Shown: positions 1 to 14,334 of the stretch, one piece after another
How the letters are laid out: every line of letters begins with the position of its first letter
Numbering within the stretch: position 1 is the first letter of the stretch
From: Nipponacmea schrenckii
Lineage: Eukaryota > Mollusca > Gastropoda > Lottiidae
Direction: 5' to 3'
NCBI GenBank assembly: GCA_030562195.1
Contig: JAUJPP010000005.1
Coordinates: 1,302,001-1,366,000, forward strand
DNA: 64,000 bases
Made by a program: the position numbers and the translations under genes
Notes under the pieces: generated by a model
What the model saw: only the letters and a program-made list of their open reading frames with translations
Told to the model about the DNA's origin: nothing
Database searches by the model: none

Positions 1-318
1 AAAATGAAAATATCAACTCCAGAGCTAAAATATTTTCAGAAATTATTTTCCCAAATAAATCAGCAAATGAAAATGTTAACTCCAGAGCTAAAATATTTTC
101 AGAAATTATTTTCCCAAATAAATCAGCAAAATGGAAATGTAACTCGAGCTAAAATATTTTCAGAAATTATTTTCCCAAATAAATCAGCAAAATGGAAATG
201 TTAACTACGGAGCTAAAATATTTTCAGAAATTATTTTCCCAAATAAATCAGCAAAATGAAAATGTTAACTACGGAGCTAAAATATTTTCAAAATTATTTT
301 CCCAAATAAATCAGCAAA
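1..318. repeat. Tandem repeat, unit about 64 bp, 5 copies
   Basis: Each unit contains gagctaaaatattttcagaa and cccaaataaatcagca. The array starts at or before the window edge. Unit length varies from 61 to 65 bp. Confidence 0.9.
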
Positions 319-1189
319 GATAATATTATAAAAAAAAACGGCAAAATATCCATAAATAAAAAAAAGAAAAAAGAGAAAATTGGAGAAACTGGAGGCTGTA
401 GCAGTAGACATGTTAAAATATATGAGATAAGCTTACCAAGAATAGACTAGCAGACAATTCCATTCTGACCTTAATCACAAAGATGATGCTATATGTCTAT
501 ATATGGCCAGGAGAATTTTTTATACAAATCTCTCCGTCTGCATTTATAATGATGCTCAATTTCAAAACAACCTTGTCGAGCACTTTACACACATTTTATG
601 TCAACTTAAACGTCTACATCACAACAACGGCGGCCATATTTTCCACAAGTATCGCAGTCCAAAAAAAAACTTAATTGAAATGAAATGCAACGGTATTTGT
701 CCATCAGGAATGGTTCCAAAATATTTTATGTAAATATTTAGGTCTTGTCATAATTGAAGGAAGTCAAGGAAAATCCAAAAAATATAATATTTGTTTACCC
801 TAGATTCAATTCCGTGCAAGAGGTTCCCAAAAATCAGGAATTTAAAGAAAAGTTATAAAATTTCACTCCAATGCCAAAAAGATTCTTAAAAACATAAATT
901 TGCACTCATACCCACCTTGATTTGGATGTACATTGAATCCCAAGCGCCTCAAAAATTGATATGGAATCTGATAGAAGCAGTTTACTGACAGCCTACAAAA
1001 TTCCTTCGATACAAATGTCATCAAGCCCAGACTAGATTTTTGAATTGCAATCTAAAAAGCATATAATATTTATACAGTGACTAGGTTATGATCACATTGC
1101 CATGAAAAACATGTCTACCAGCAATGCAGAACATACGGAATTAAACTTGATAATAAAAAAGACTTATTATTCCAATGTATGCAACAGTA

Positions 1190-1405
1190 ATTTCTATTCT
1201 AATGTTCAACTGTGTATGGAGTTAATAGAATGGAATTTTCAATGGAATGGAGTTTTTCATTCTAATGTTCAGAACCTCAATGGGCTAATGGAATAATATA
1301 TTCTAATGTTCTGTATCACAACTTGCTATTGGAATGCCATTTTTTATTCTAATGTTTGTCACATAATTGAGGTTATGGAACAAGAATTTCTATTCTAATG
1401 TTCAG
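1190..1405. repeat. Loose repeats of tattctaatgttc
   Basis: The 13-mer tattctaatgttc recurs at about 1196, 1257, 1299, 1348 and 1391, and a diverged copy (tatcctaatgttcc) returns at about 1782, on the other side of the MITE inserted at 1421. Confidence 0.6.
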
Positions 1406-1420
1406 CATGAACATCGCTAA

Positions 1421-1771
1421 TTAAAGTGATACTGTGTCTTAACATGAACATAAAATATTAGTTCTCAAGAATGGTCAATATGAGTATATATTCATCAGTG
1501 AACTTACCTGGTGTCATAAAGTAACAGAATCTCTTAAAATCTGGAAAACTCACAAAACTAAGTCATTTTTGAAAAACGCTTAATCAAATTATTCAACGTT
1601 TTTCAATAATCAAATACATCTTTATGGATAATTACTTAGTTTTTTGGATATTTATTTATTTTTTTATGTTATTTATGGTAGCAGGTATATTTACTGATGA
1701 ATAGAGCTCTTATTGACCAAGTTTAAAATTTTCAAATTTTATGTTCATTTTAAGACCTATTATCTTTTTAA
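1421..1771 (+). mobile_element. TTAA-flanked MITE, copy 1
   Basis: Begins TTAAAGtGATACTGTGTCTTA and ends with a diverged inverted copy (TAAGACcTATTATCtTTTTAA). The internal sequence (ggtcaatatgagtatatattcatcagtgaactta near one end, a diverged inverted counterpart near the other) is shared with six other copies in this window. No coding capacity, about 350 bp. TTAA ends would fit piggyBac-type target choice, but superfamily is not proven. Confidence 0.75.
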
Positions 1772-2449
1772 ATAGAATTTCTATCCTAATGTTCCATGTG
1801 AAAATCGCTAATTAAATAGAATAGTTTATATGTGCAGTATAATTGATTTGTTCTAAATGAATTCTTTGAAAATAATACAGTTTTATTCTATGACAAGTGC
1901 TGTATATTATGAAGTAAATGGGATGGAATATAAATTCAAACTTCATAATTCTCAAATCAACACATGAAATATGAAGTATAAAAACAAAAGTTATGCACAA
2001 CAAAATAAAATGTTCCATAAATAAAAAATTTCTAACCAAATATGGTCAATTTATGCCAAAATTTGACCAGTTTTAGTAGAAATGTAAGAGTTACAACACA
2101 TTACCTGACTCACAGATATCCTTACAATATACTCAGACAAATCTGCAACAAGCATCTTTTTATGTCTTTCAATGGGCAGGGTTTTGTGTGGACTAAAAAG
2201 GGGCCGACTGGACATTGACGATTAACCCCTGACCCCAGATAACCTCCTGAGAGGGGATTTTTTGCGCTTCAATGCCCCAGTCTGAGTAAAAAAGGGGCGA
2301 GGATGCAATATGATCTGTACTAGCTATTGTTAAAACACATAATCACATGGTCATCGTGGTGGCAGGTTTTATTGTATTCTTTTATACATGAGGTCAATTT
2401 TATATGAGATTTCAATGCCCTTTCGGCTTAACAGACTTCCGAGACAGAA

Positions 2450-2850
2450 AAAAAACCTGCCAAAATTTCATGGTCCAATAATAATTATCAACACTATAAC
2501 TATAATTTTGGCTGTGAAAGTCAGAAAAGTTTGAATTAAATTTACATATTACAATACATGAAATTATTCTTCAATATTCATTTTATTTTATGGAGTGAGC
2601 ATAGAAAATTCTGCCTAAATTTCATGGTCTAATAATATTTTTAAATAGTATTTCTTTAATTTTGGCTGTGACAGTCAAATTTAATTTTAGCTTCCAACTT
2701 AATAAAATTAGCTTTTTATTTTATGGAGTTAGCATTAGAAAATTCTGCCTAAATTTCATGGTCTAATAATAATTTGATATAATATTTCTTTAATTTTGGC
2801 TGTGAAAGTAAAATTATTTTGTTTCCAACTTAATAAAATTAGTATTAGCA
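2450..2850. repeat. Degenerate tandem repeat, unit about 140-150 bp, 3 copies
   Basis: Copies share aatttcatggtctaataat followed by attttggctgtgaaagtca, at about 2463, 2615 and 2753. Indels have made the spacing uneven. Confidence 0.7.
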
Positions 2851-3089
2851 AATCCTTTCTTTTTTTTTCTTCATTTTTCCTTTGAAATATGTTTCAATTT
2901 GTACAGTTAGTTTAAAATGGTTTGTATTTTTTAATATTGATTCGTTGGACGATAAGAATAGTTATTGTCCCATTAGCTGAGACTTTGAAAATAAGTACGA
3001 AACCTTTTTGAACTTGTTTTTTATGGTGTTAATTTATTTATCTTAGTTCAGTTATAGTAGAAGAGTCTGCGGCAAGATACAAGAAGTGA

Positions 3090-3480
3090 ACTCGCAACAA
3101 ATTAAGCTAAATTGCGGCTTTTATCATATGAATGAAAATAGAGGTAAATAAATATAATTTAGTAATTATTTGCATCTTGGTTGCCATGTCTGTGAAACAT
3201 TAATTGACCAATGCAGAAATCGCAATTTTTCTTAATACAGACATAGTAAGTAAGAGAGGTCAAATTTTCCACTAAGCTAAGAAAAGCTTGCAACAAATTA
3301 AGCTAAATTGCGGCTTTTATCATATGACAGAAAATAGTTGTAAATAAATATAATTTAGTAATTATTTGCATTTTGGTTGCCATATCTTTGAAAAACTGAT
3401 TGACCAATGCAGAAATCGCAAGACAGTGGTAAGCAAGAGAGATCAAATTTTACGATTAAGTTAAGAAAAGCGTTGATAAT
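3090..3480. repeat. Two-copy tandem duplication, about 195 bp
   Basis: The segment starting gcaacaaattaagctaaatt and including gaccaatgcagaaatcgca occurs at about 3096 and again at about 3290. Confidence 0.85.
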
Positions 3481-3609
3481 TCACATTGGTGGGAATTAAA
3501 TAGAAATTGTCACAACCTTGACCATGTGATGTTGATTGTTGGTTTGTTGACGGTATGATATCCTCCTACAGGAAACACTCAAATTATTTCTCAAGATTTT
3601 CACGTTAGA

Positions 3610-4010
3610 TAAAATTAAAAGTTGTACAAGTTCAAATATAGCTGATTTTATATGGCTAAGTTTAAATATAGCTAAGTTCAAATATAGCTAAGTTTCAATA
3701 TACCTAAGTTCAAATATGGCAAAGTTCAAATATGAATATGGCTAAATTCAAATATAGCTAAGTTCAAATATGGCTAAGTCTAAATATGGCTAAGTTTAAA
3801 TATGAATATGGCTAAATTTAAACATAGCTAAGTTCAAATATGGCTAAGCTCAAATATGGCTAAGTTTAAATATGAATATACCTAAGTTCAAATATACCTA
3901 AGTTCAAATATGGCTAAGTTTAAATATGAATATACCTAAGTTCAAATATACCTAAGTTTAAATATAGCTAAGTTCAAATATAGCTAAGTTCAAATATATC
4001 TAAACTAAAA
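3610..4010. repeat. Minisatellite, 16-bp unit (gctaagttcaaatata)
   Basis: About two dozen variant copies of gctaagttcaaatata, with longer variants that insert gaatatacc, giving a partial higher-order pattern. Confidence 0.85.
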
Positions 4011-4904
4011 CATGTAGGTGTTGTCATAAAAACATCAACCCCTTGGCAATATATAGATAAGACTTTATCCACATAGCTTTGTATGAGGTGATCAATTTTT
4101 CAAATAACAACTTTCCTTGAATGAAAAGTATTATCAGGTGTCTCGAAAAGAGAAGACATTTTCTGCTTCATGCTCGACACCCACCACCACAGGTTGAAGG
4201 TTTAAATCATGAGAGAGAAAGCTGACACAAGTCCAGCTGCATAATGATAAAATTGTCCAGGTTGTCAATTGCCTTTAGAATAAATCAACAGGGTTAAAGA
4301 CGTCCCCAAACACCTTTCAAGTATGACCATAGATTAAATTAAGTCAAAATGGAAGATAGCTATCTCCAAATTCCCACATCCCAGTCGCCTATGAGATGTA
4401 CCAACATGTATTCAATACAACTTTCTGACATTTTGATACCCCTCAGGCTTCTCACTGACCCTTATATTATGTATATATATGTAAACCCCCATTGTTCCCC
4501 GACAACTGCGGTTGTCAAGCTAAATGACCACCTATTCTTATCTCCTTTAACAGAAGAGCTCTTCAACTACATGCGGTTTATTATCATTACAAGGAAATAA
4601 GAAAACACCTGCTTTTTTTCATGGCTTTTTTCTCTTCCATCATCATAATCATTACCTTTTCATATCAACACAAAAAACACGGACATTTTTAGCATGGGAA
4701 TTTCGGGATTTCATAAAATTCAAACCATCAATCAGACTAATAAAATTTAGAGAGATCATCAGTAATAAATTTTGTATGAGTTTGTAAATCTGTAATTTAT
4801 TGTCACCCACTTTTTTATTCTTATAATTATCTTTACTTTACCACAGAATTAAAAAAAACATTTGAAATAGGAAATTTCTCTTTTTTTTGTAATGTTATTT
4901 TTCT

Positions 4905-5855
4905 ATAACAGTCAATTTCCTTTTTCTAAAACAATCAATTTTGCTTTTTTTTTCTAAAAACTTTTTCAATTTTGGTTTTTCTAAAACGTCATTTTGGTTT
5001 TTCTAAAATAGTCAATTTGGTTTTTCTATAACAGTCAATTTCGTTTTTCTAAAACTGTCAATTTTGCTTTTTTTCTAAAACAGTCAATTTGGTTTTTCTA
5101 AAACAGTCAATTTGGTTTTTCTAAAACAGTCAATTTGGTTTTTCTAAAACAGTCAATTTGGTTTTTCTAAAACAGTCAATTTTGTTTTTCTAAAACTGTC
5201 AATTTGTTTTTCTAAAACAGTCAATTTGGTTTTTCTAAAACAGTCAATTTGGTTTTTCTAAAACAGTCAATTTGGTTTTTCTAAAACAGTCAATTTGGTT
5301 TTTCTAAAACTGTCAATTTTGTCTTTTTTTCTAAAACAGTCAATTTGTTTTTCTAAAACAGTCAATTTTGCTTTTTTTCTAAAACAGTCAATTTGTTTTT
5401 CTAAAACAGTCAATTTCGTTTTTCTGAAACAGTCAATTTCGTTTTTCTAAAACCGTCATTTTGGTTATTCTAAAACAGTCAATTTGGTTTTTCTAAAACA
5501 GTCAATTTGGTTATTCTAAAACAGTCAATTTCGTTTTTCTAAAACAGTCAATTTCGTTTTTCTAAAACAGTCAATTTCGTTTTTCTAAAACAGTCAATTT
5601 CGTTTTTCTAAAACGTCAATTTTGTTTTTCTAAAACAGTCAATTTGGTTTTTCTGAAAACAGTCAATTTCGTTTTTTAAAACTGTCATTTTGGTTATTCT
5701 ATAACAGTCAATTTGCTTTTTTTCTAAAACTGTCAATTTCGTTTTTCTAAAACAGTCAATTTTGCTTTTTTTCTAAAACTGTCAATTTCGTTTTTCTAAA
5801 ACTGTCAATTTGGTTTTTCTAAAACAGTCAATTTTGTTATCTAAGTTATAAATTT
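4905..5855. repeat. Minisatellite, 23-bp unit, about 40 copies
   Basis: Core ttctaaaacagtcaattt joined by ggttt/cgttt/tgctt variants. The copies differ mainly at the T-run length and at one or two bases before it. No gene. Confidence 0.95.
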
Positions 5856-6624
5856 GTATTTCTATAATGTACATTTGTAGTTAAGAAGAAAAGCATTGTG
5901 CTTTTGAAGTTGTTGTGAGAAATGAAGTATAAACACCCAGTTAGACTGCGTTATCTATATCTGACCTATTTAGTATTATCAATGAACACGTTAGATTCGT
6001 ATTCAACACCAATATACACACAATAAAAATACACTTTATAAAAAAACACTTAATAAATACGCTGTGAGGTAATATTAAAAAAATAAAATTCAACTTAAAT
6101 CAAATTATTTTTTTATTTGTGTGCTAGGACACCCAGGAATTAAAAATTTGCCTCGTCCAATCTATTTTGTGTTCAAGATATCTGCAATGATTTGACATGT
6201 TGTTTTGGGTTGTTTAATTTTGTTCATGATAGTGATAGAATATTTACATAATATACATTAATGAAACCAAAACCTCTTTTCTAAGTGGGTTAGTCCATTT
6301 AATGAAGTTCTATTTTCTCTTCCAACTATGTGCAATTTGACCTGTTTTCATTTTTATTCTATTTTATTGGCAAGGTAATGGTAGAAGAAAACCAGGTTAA
6401 ACATTATTAGATGTAAGGTTGTAGTGGATGAATCACTTAAACCACCTTGTTGTTACCTAGCATGATGTACACCAGGCCATTTCAATCTCAAAATAGCCAC
6501 CTCCTATCTAACTATCTAAATATCTGATACACACCAACTTTCACTCTAATATTTATACCTGATAGTATATTATTTTGTTGACTAAGATTCACTTTTTGTA
6601 CTGTATTGTACCTGTGTATTAGCA

Positions 6625-7540
6625 ATTTAAAAACAGTTTTAGATACAAGTTGAAATCAGTTTTAGATACAATTTAAAATCAGTTGTAAATACAAGTTGAA
6701 ATCAGTTTTAGATACAAGTTGAAATCAGTTTTAGATACAATTTAAAATCAGTTGTAAATACAAGTTGAAATCAGTTTTAGATACAAGTTGAAATCAGTTT
6801 TAGACACAATTTAAAATCAGTTGTAGATACAATTTAAAATCAGTTTTAGATACAAGTTGAAATAGTTGTAGATACAAGTTTTAATATCAGTTGTAGATAC
6901 AAGTTGAAATCAGTTGTAAATACAAGTTGAAATCAGTTTTTGATACAAGTTGAAAACAATTTAGATAAAATTTAAAATCAGTTGTAAATACAAGTTGAAA
7001 TCAGTTTTAGATACAAGTTGAAATAGTTGTAGATACAAGTTTTAATATCAGTTGTAGATACAAGTTGAAATCAGTTTTAGATACAAGTTGAAATCAGTTT
7101 TAGATACAATTTAAAATCAGTTGTAAATACAAGTTGAAATCAGTTTTAGATACAAGTTGAAATCAGTTTTAGACACAATTTAAAATCAGTTGTAGATACA
7201 ATTTAAAATCAGTTGTAGATACAATTTAAAATCAGTTGTAGATACAATTTAAAATCAGTTGTAGATACAATTTAATATCAGTTGTAGATACAATTTAATA
7301 TCAGTTGTAGATACAAGTTGAAATCAGTTGTAAATACAAGTTGAAATCAGTTTTAGATACAATTTAAAATCAGTTGTAGATACAATTTAAAATCAGTTGT
7401 AGATACAATTTAAAATCAGTTGTAGATACAATTTAAAATCAGTTGTAGATACAAGTTTTAATATCAGTTGTAGATACAAGTTGAAATAGTTGTAGATACA
7501 AGTTTTAATATCAGTTGTAGATATAAGTTGAAATGAGGTT
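6625..7540. repeat. Minisatellite, 23-bp unit, about 39 copies
   Basis: Unit cagttgtagatacaattt plus aaaat, alternating with cagttttagatacaagttg variants, so blocks of two variant types interleave. A block of several units seems duplicated (6640-6900 resembles 6960-7200). Confidence 0.95.
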
Positions 7541-9635
7541 TAATTAAAGCATAATCTTTTTATGAAATAGAGATTTAACCTTGCCTGAAGTCTCACTTAA
7601 TCAATAAAAGAACTCAATTGACAAATAACTGATGTATTATATCATGCACAGTGAGCAAATAATATCTTGTTCAAACAATTGTAAAACGTTCACAGTTGAT
7701 TAAAACGACAAATGTTGATCAGATATGAACATGGCTGAGTGCTGTTTGAATTTTTAATGATCAGAATCATTGACACGGATCTTTGTTGGAAATTATTATG
7801 GACTTTATCATTTCTGATAAAATTGCAATCCATAAAAGAGCATTCTATTCATATCAAAGGTCATAAATGCAAAGGTTTTTCCTTATATTCATTTTATCCT
7901 ATTTTTTCACCTGTCTAACTCAAGCCGTCTGCTTTAAATTCGACCAAAGCGAATTTTCCCAAAGATTATAGTGTCAAGTGCTCATATCCAAAATATTTTG
8001 ACATGTTGCCAATGTAGGAACACTATGCAATGTTTTTTAACTACTTACACCTGCTCAAATGCTTTTCTGCTTTTTATTTTTTATGTCTTCTGCTACAAAT
8101 TACTCCAAAAAGAGTTTTCCCAAGGATTACGATGTCAAACATAGTGGTGAAAAAATAGATTTCAAGTAGCATAATCAAGGACATGTGTTGATTTCCACCT
8201 GCTCAAGAAAACCAGAAATACATTTTCTCATAAGAAAAAAATCTAGAGAGTCCATCAATTTGAAATGCCTTGCAGCTTAACCCCCTTCAAACCAACGCTG
8301 TATAATAAGACACAATATAATGTAAGCTACATTAAAAACATCTGGAGCACGACCAGTCAAGGGTTAACTCAAAATAAGCAGAGAGCACAAAAGAGTGTGA
8401 CCAATGGCTATTCAATATTAGATACAGGTTTTGAAGGCCAAGTAGACAAATAAAACAGTCATAAAAGCAATGGTCAAGCTCTTACCAATCTCAGCTATAA
8501 AACAAATGAATGAAGTAAATTTGAGCCTACTAAAAAACGTGGAATCAAAAACAAACAACAAAATTTGCAGACTTGGTTCCAATAGATAAATAAGTGTCCC
8601 TCCCTCGCACATATTTTAGTAAAAATGTACCAAAATAATTAAAATTTGGTCTCAGGGTCAAAGTCAAGAAGCATAACCAATAGACGTCTGCTAACAATGG
8701 ACAGGAGGTTCTAGAAAAATTACAATTTACTGCCTTGTTAGATTTTCTTGCTATCTTCTTCAAATTTCATTTTTTATCTTTCGAGAATCAACTCTCACAG
8801 TTCAACATCATACAAGCATGAAAATACACAACTTTTGTCAACCAACCAAAAAATTTAAAGAAATTCCAATCCTAATGGTCAAATAGTTTAAGCACCAACG
8901 CCAGCAATCTTCAGGAATATCTTTTTTTCCCATCAAAAATGACTGACATGCTGTTTTCAAATTTCAACAAAAATCTGATAGTTCTTTTTTTTCTCACAAA
9001 TTAGAGAGCTATGTGTCAAAAAATATTTGAAAGAATTTGGGAGATGGTCAGTGGCTGTAATTGAAGCATGCTACATATCAAGTGGCCAGATGTGTTGAGA
9101 AGAATTTCCCACGATAAAAAACATTACACTGACCACTGTCCAGTCCAAATTTGTATTAAATCTGTTGATGAAATGAAGTTTTACATCCAACTACATTGCT
9201 TTATTATTGAAGATTTCCATCTTATTTTCCTGTTTTGAAATAATGCTCCATCCTAAAATTGCTTTAAGGATTTATTACAGGCTGTTATGGGAAGGTTGGA
9301 CATTCAACAATTCTTTTGATCTCTAATGTTATTGACCTCACTTAGCCCTCATCAGCTTGTATATATTCTCGGTATGTTATTTGACATGCTAAATGCATAT
9401 ATCATTGCTTTCAGACAAAATAAAAACAGGTTGTTATGGGAGAGTTAGTGGTCAGTGCTGCTTATCTATATCACAACTGTTGTTGAACTTTGACCTGACC
9501 TATATTTGTGGCACCTGCCTGGATGTAGCTCCGCCTTCTTAACCTACATTTGATATGAGAGAATATATTCTTGGCAGGAGGGAAATGGAGTGATGTATGA
9601 CTTTCTGTTGCTTTCATTACAATAGCATGTTTTAG
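7541..9635. other. AT-rich spacer, no gene seen
   Basis: Only short open frames with no recognisable motif. No tandem array or mobile element end was found. Confidence 0.5.
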
Positions 9636-9639
9636 CTGA

Positions 9640-9838
9640 AGGAATGGAGTTTTACATCCTATTTTGCAGCTCCAAATTAGATTAGGAAGGCCAACCTAAT
9701 GAAGTGTGCAATGGCTGGACAAAAACACCAATCGGAGCAGGCTAATGTCGCTGTCCTGGCAAAATTTCCCTCATAGCACACCGCGGCCCTTAAGGTGCAA
9801 AAAAGAAGAACATAAAACTCAATTCATTTCATTTCCAA
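9640..9838. mobile_element. Two SINE tail fragments head to head
   Basis: 9640-9720 carries the minus-oriented SINE tail (gaatggagttttacatccta ... gtgtgcaatggctgg). 9742-9838 carries the same tail in plus orientation (gctgtcctggcaaaatttcc ... aactcaattcatttcattt). The pair forms an imperfect inverted repeat. Confidence 0.65.
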
Positions 9839-10119
9839 CATTGTTAAAGACTAAAAAATTAAAGTAATAGTTTGGATAAATATAATTTACTTTACTCTGT
9901 TTCAATAGTACGAATCTCCAACCAATCCCTTAAACCAAAACAGCATTAGATGTACATAAAATAATTAATGTCATTGTTATGCTTGACTTATCTTCAATTA
10001 AATACATTCCACAGATAAATATGTTGCAATATAATGTCAGAGAACACTTGTCAATAATTACTTTATATAGTATGTACTTTAACCTAGGTTTAATTCAGGT
10101 CAATTCATTTTCAATTGAA

Positions 10120-10645
10120 CAAATAAACACATTTATAATCTAGAGTTATGAACATACAATATAAAGAAACGCATTTAAAATCTAGAGTTATGAAAAGCAA
10201 TATAAAGAAACACATTTAGGACTTATTAGAATGAACAAGCAGTATAAATAAACACATTAAGACCTAGAGTTATGAACATACAATATAAAGAAACACATTA
10301 AAACCTAGAGTTATGAACAAGCAATATAAAGAAACACATTAAAACCTAGAGTTATGAACAAGCAATATAAAGAAACACATTAAACCCTAGAGTTATGAAC
10401 AAGCAATATAAAGAAACACTTTAAAAGACCTAGAGTTATGAACAAGCAATATAAAGAAACACATTAAAACCTAGAGTTATGAACAAGCAATATAAAGAAA
10501 CACATTAAAACCTAGAGTTATGAACAAGCAATATAAAGAAACACATTAAAACCTAGAGTTATGAACAAGCAATATAAAGAAACACATTAAAACCTAGAGT
10601 TATGAACAAGAAATATAAAGAAACACATTAACGACCTATTAGAAT
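10120..10645. repeat. Minisatellite, 41-bp unit, about 12 copies
   Basis: Unit contains cctagagttatgaacaagca followed by atataaagaaacacattaaa. The central copies are nearly identical and the first and last ones diverged. Confidence 0.95.
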
Positions 10646-12640
10646 AAACAAACACAAACAAATATCTTAAATCCAGAGCCCAAGAAATCTAGAGTAACGC
10701 ACTAAATCAATAAAAATAAATATCTTCAGAGCAGGAATAAAAACCTTGAGAAAATTTCAATGAAAAAACTAACTTGTTACTGTGTTATAAAATCCTTTCA
10801 GCAAATCCTCCAATATTCAAAGCAGAATAAAGAAAGCTTTGTCAATAAACTTTCACGTTTAAAAAATGTTTATCTACAAAAATCTATATTAAACGTAATA
10901 ATGTACTAGAACTTTATTGAATACGGTGCAGTACATTCAGTGCAGTTCTCAGTGGATTGGAGTGCATTCAGGAAATTAGTCATAACCACTTTGTTAAGAA
11001 CTATCATTTCGTGGTTGTTTTAATAGTACCGGTAGATTAATACAATTACATGTACTTGTTTAAAGGTAGTTGAGGTCGAGATGCAACTTGTTGAAAATCT
11101 TTAATGGGATTTTTGATCAATTTATATACTTCATTAAGGTGCAGTCGATAGGAATTCCAGTGGATTTGAGTGCATTATGACAATTAGTCATACACGCTTG
11201 TTTTAATCGATCAACTGTTGCTATGAATCTATTCATCTATTCTAGTGTACCCAATTGGGTACAGATAATCTGTGAATAATCAACAGCATTAGGTTTGATC
11301 ATCAAGACCCTAAATTATTATCCACCTAAAACCAGACAGTTTGTTTCCTTTTAATAAAACAGAGTATTCTATCTTGAATGCCCTTCCCATACACTGCACT
11401 GCATTACAATATCCAATTAGTTACAATAAACAAGCTGGGGAGTGTTTTATTAACAGCATAGTTCGTAGAGTACAAAATATACCAGCAGCATCGTTTCAAG
11501 GTTCATCCTTTATAAAAAACAGTTTTAAACGTAAGCATTGTGTATTCTAATCTCAGTCAGTGAAAGGCTACCTAGAGTCATCTTTCCTCATAAATGGGTA
11601 CAGAATAAGTCATCTTTCCTTTTTAGTAGAAATTATCTTCATTATTCCAGTCAACCCAGCTGTAAATGGGTACAGATAATCTAGGAAAGATCTAAGGGCT
11701 TCAGTCCAAGGACCAACTGATTGTGTAAAACTCAGGAACCTGCATTGTCCTTGTAGAAATTGCTGTTACTATGTATCATTTTTAATATAAATTAGTACTC
11801 ATCAAGCCCTCACAAGCCTTTGATCAAAATTAAAAACAGAAGGTAACTCTACAAATTCTCTGAATGATTTGAAATATTCAATGAATATTATGATTGCTTA
11901 TTATTAACTCCATGGAAAAACTTCAATAATTAATTTCATTCAAAAATTGTGTACAGATAATTCAATTGAAGGTATCCACTCGTATAAATATATTCATTTC
12001 CTGCTGATAGACCTTGTTTTCTGCTGTCTGTGTCACTTTTCAAAACGCAACTTTAATGATGTTATTGTCTATAATTTAAGAAACATAAGGCAAGACATGT
12101 GCGAAGTAGAAATCATTTTTTCAGAAATGCTATGCTTTTATGACTATGCAGCATTGCATAGTCTGATTTTGTAACAGGTGCTATGCTAGATATTATTGTG
12201 AAGCATTATGAATGATATTTTGAAAGTGCAAATGTCATTGACTTTTCAATAGAATTATAATGTGGCTACGTCAAAGATTTTTCCAAAGACAATGCTTTTT
12301 CTGTAAAGTTATGTGTTTGATTTTTCAAGTAGTAGATAGTTTCAACAAAGCCATTCCATTCAGCAGCTTAATGACAGAATTTAACATTAGCCACGAATGC
12401 AGCATATGTTGTTTGTGATAACAAAATCAATGAATACTGGACGACAGAGTCTAGCGTGAATAAATAACACATTATAAAAACGATTGATATATATGACATG
12501 ACTGCTGTGCACGTACATATATCAAATGTAAAATTTTTCAATTAATGTTTATTTTATAAAAAAAGTTCAAAACTTTTTTATATATTCAAAAGATTAATTT
12601 TCTCAAATTTATTTGGGATTTAAAAAAGCTCAAAAAAAAT
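10646..12640. other. AT-rich spacer with fragments of a dispersed repeat
   Basis: Around 11640-11690 a minus-oriented piece matches the dispersed family seen at 33893, 34745 and 54184 (ccagctgtaaatgggtacag). Otherwise no gene or array is seen. Confidence 0.45.
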
Positions 12641-13235
12641 TTTTAAAACTATTTTGGGAAAAAGTTTAAAAAACTAAATTTTCTAACCTTTTTTAATTTG
12701 GATCATTTTTTCCCTTTTTTAAAAGAAATAGCTAAATTTACAGAGAAATTTGTATTTAAACCATTTTGGCTAGTTTCCCTAAAAAAGAGCTCAATTTGTA
12801 TTAAAAACCCTTTTTGGCTAGATTTACCAAAAGAGCTCAATTTTGTATATAAAAAACCATTTTATAAACTTTTTCCCATTTACAAAGAGAGCTCAATTTG
12901 TATTACAACTTTTTTACCTCATTTACCAAAAGAGCTCAATTTGTATTACAACTTTTTTACCTCATTTACAAAAATAGCTCAATTTGTATTACAACTTTTT
13001 TACCTCATTTACAAAAATAGCTCAATTTGTATTACAACTTTTTTACCTCATTTACAAAAATAGCTCAATTTGTATTACAACTTTTTTACCTCATTTACCA
13101 AAAAAAGCTCAATTTGTATTACAACTTTTTTACCTCATTTACAAAAATAGCTCAATTTGTATTACAACTTTTTTACCTCATTTACAAAGAGAGCTCAATT
13201 TGTAATTACAACTTTTTTACCTCATTTAAACAATA
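12640..13235. repeat. Minisatellite, 43-bp unit, about 10 clear copies
   Basis: Unit contains agctcaatttgtattacaac then ttttttacctcatttac. Copies become progressively degenerate toward the left edge (12640-12880). Confidence 0.95.
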
Positions 13236-14334
13236 AGCACTGTTTTTTAAAACAAAAGAATATGCTAATTTGTTTTAAACCATTTTTGACTTCACTGTAG
13301 AAGAGTTCTAAAGCTGATAAATAATGTGTAGGCTCTTAATTGATCGCTGATTTTATATAACGTAATGACCTCACAATGCACTCATTATATCTATCAATTC
13401 ATTTCAACTTAATGCTATTTTCTAATTGCACCAAATGACACGGCAATTATAATAGCCTAACTTTTTCTGAGATTTTTTCTTGCCGTAAAAGTCAGGAGTT
13501 TTTGTTTCGTATCACTGTAATGGCTGCATGACTTAATAAATGATGCACAACACCAGAAACTTGCTTTTTCACTCATATATTGGGAAAAATGTGATACACA
13601 AATAACTTACATGATTCTCACAAATGTTCGATGAATTGATTTTTTGAAATTCTATTGATAAATGGAAATATTTTCCATGAAACATTAATTTTTTTAACCT
13701 CGACGAAATTTCTTTAAAAATCATTAGTTTATTGGACAAAAATTCTTTTCTGTTAACTTTTATTTTGAGTTTCATATTCCGTTTTGCCAATGGAATTGTT
13801 GGTCTTTGCTTTTTTCAATGAAACTATAAGTATATATTTTCCGTGCTGTTTGTTGACAATTATGTAAATTTATCACTACAATAACTACGGAGAATATTTC
13901 TGTAATAATTTGTTAAAAAATTAATTTTACAATTACATTTAAAAAATTTGTAATTTTGGTATGTTTAATATGTCTGTTCTGTATATGGTCAATGATGCGT
14001 TCTGTGTACAAGAGATAGTTTGTGTATCAGCAATGATTAATGTATGATTGAGACAGACCAGGGAGTCCTTGTATATAAGAACAATCTGTATATGTTGAAT
14101 ATAAAAGTAGATATAGTCTGCTGTCAAACAAGAACAATTTCTAAAAAATTCCATACGGAATGTAAAAAACGTTCAAATTTGTTTATTATTTCATCAAATA
14201 TGGATTTAAAATGTCAACGTTTCCATCCAAATTTATAAGATTTTTTGAACTTTTTTTCATATAATTGAAAAAGATCTTAAGAAAAATGTTTTTTAATTTT
14301 TTAAGGAACCAGGGCTCTACATTTTTTTACATAT

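Noticed and set aside
4349..4600. 83-aa plus-strand frame
   Set aside because: No motif, splice partner or codon signal that separates it from chance.
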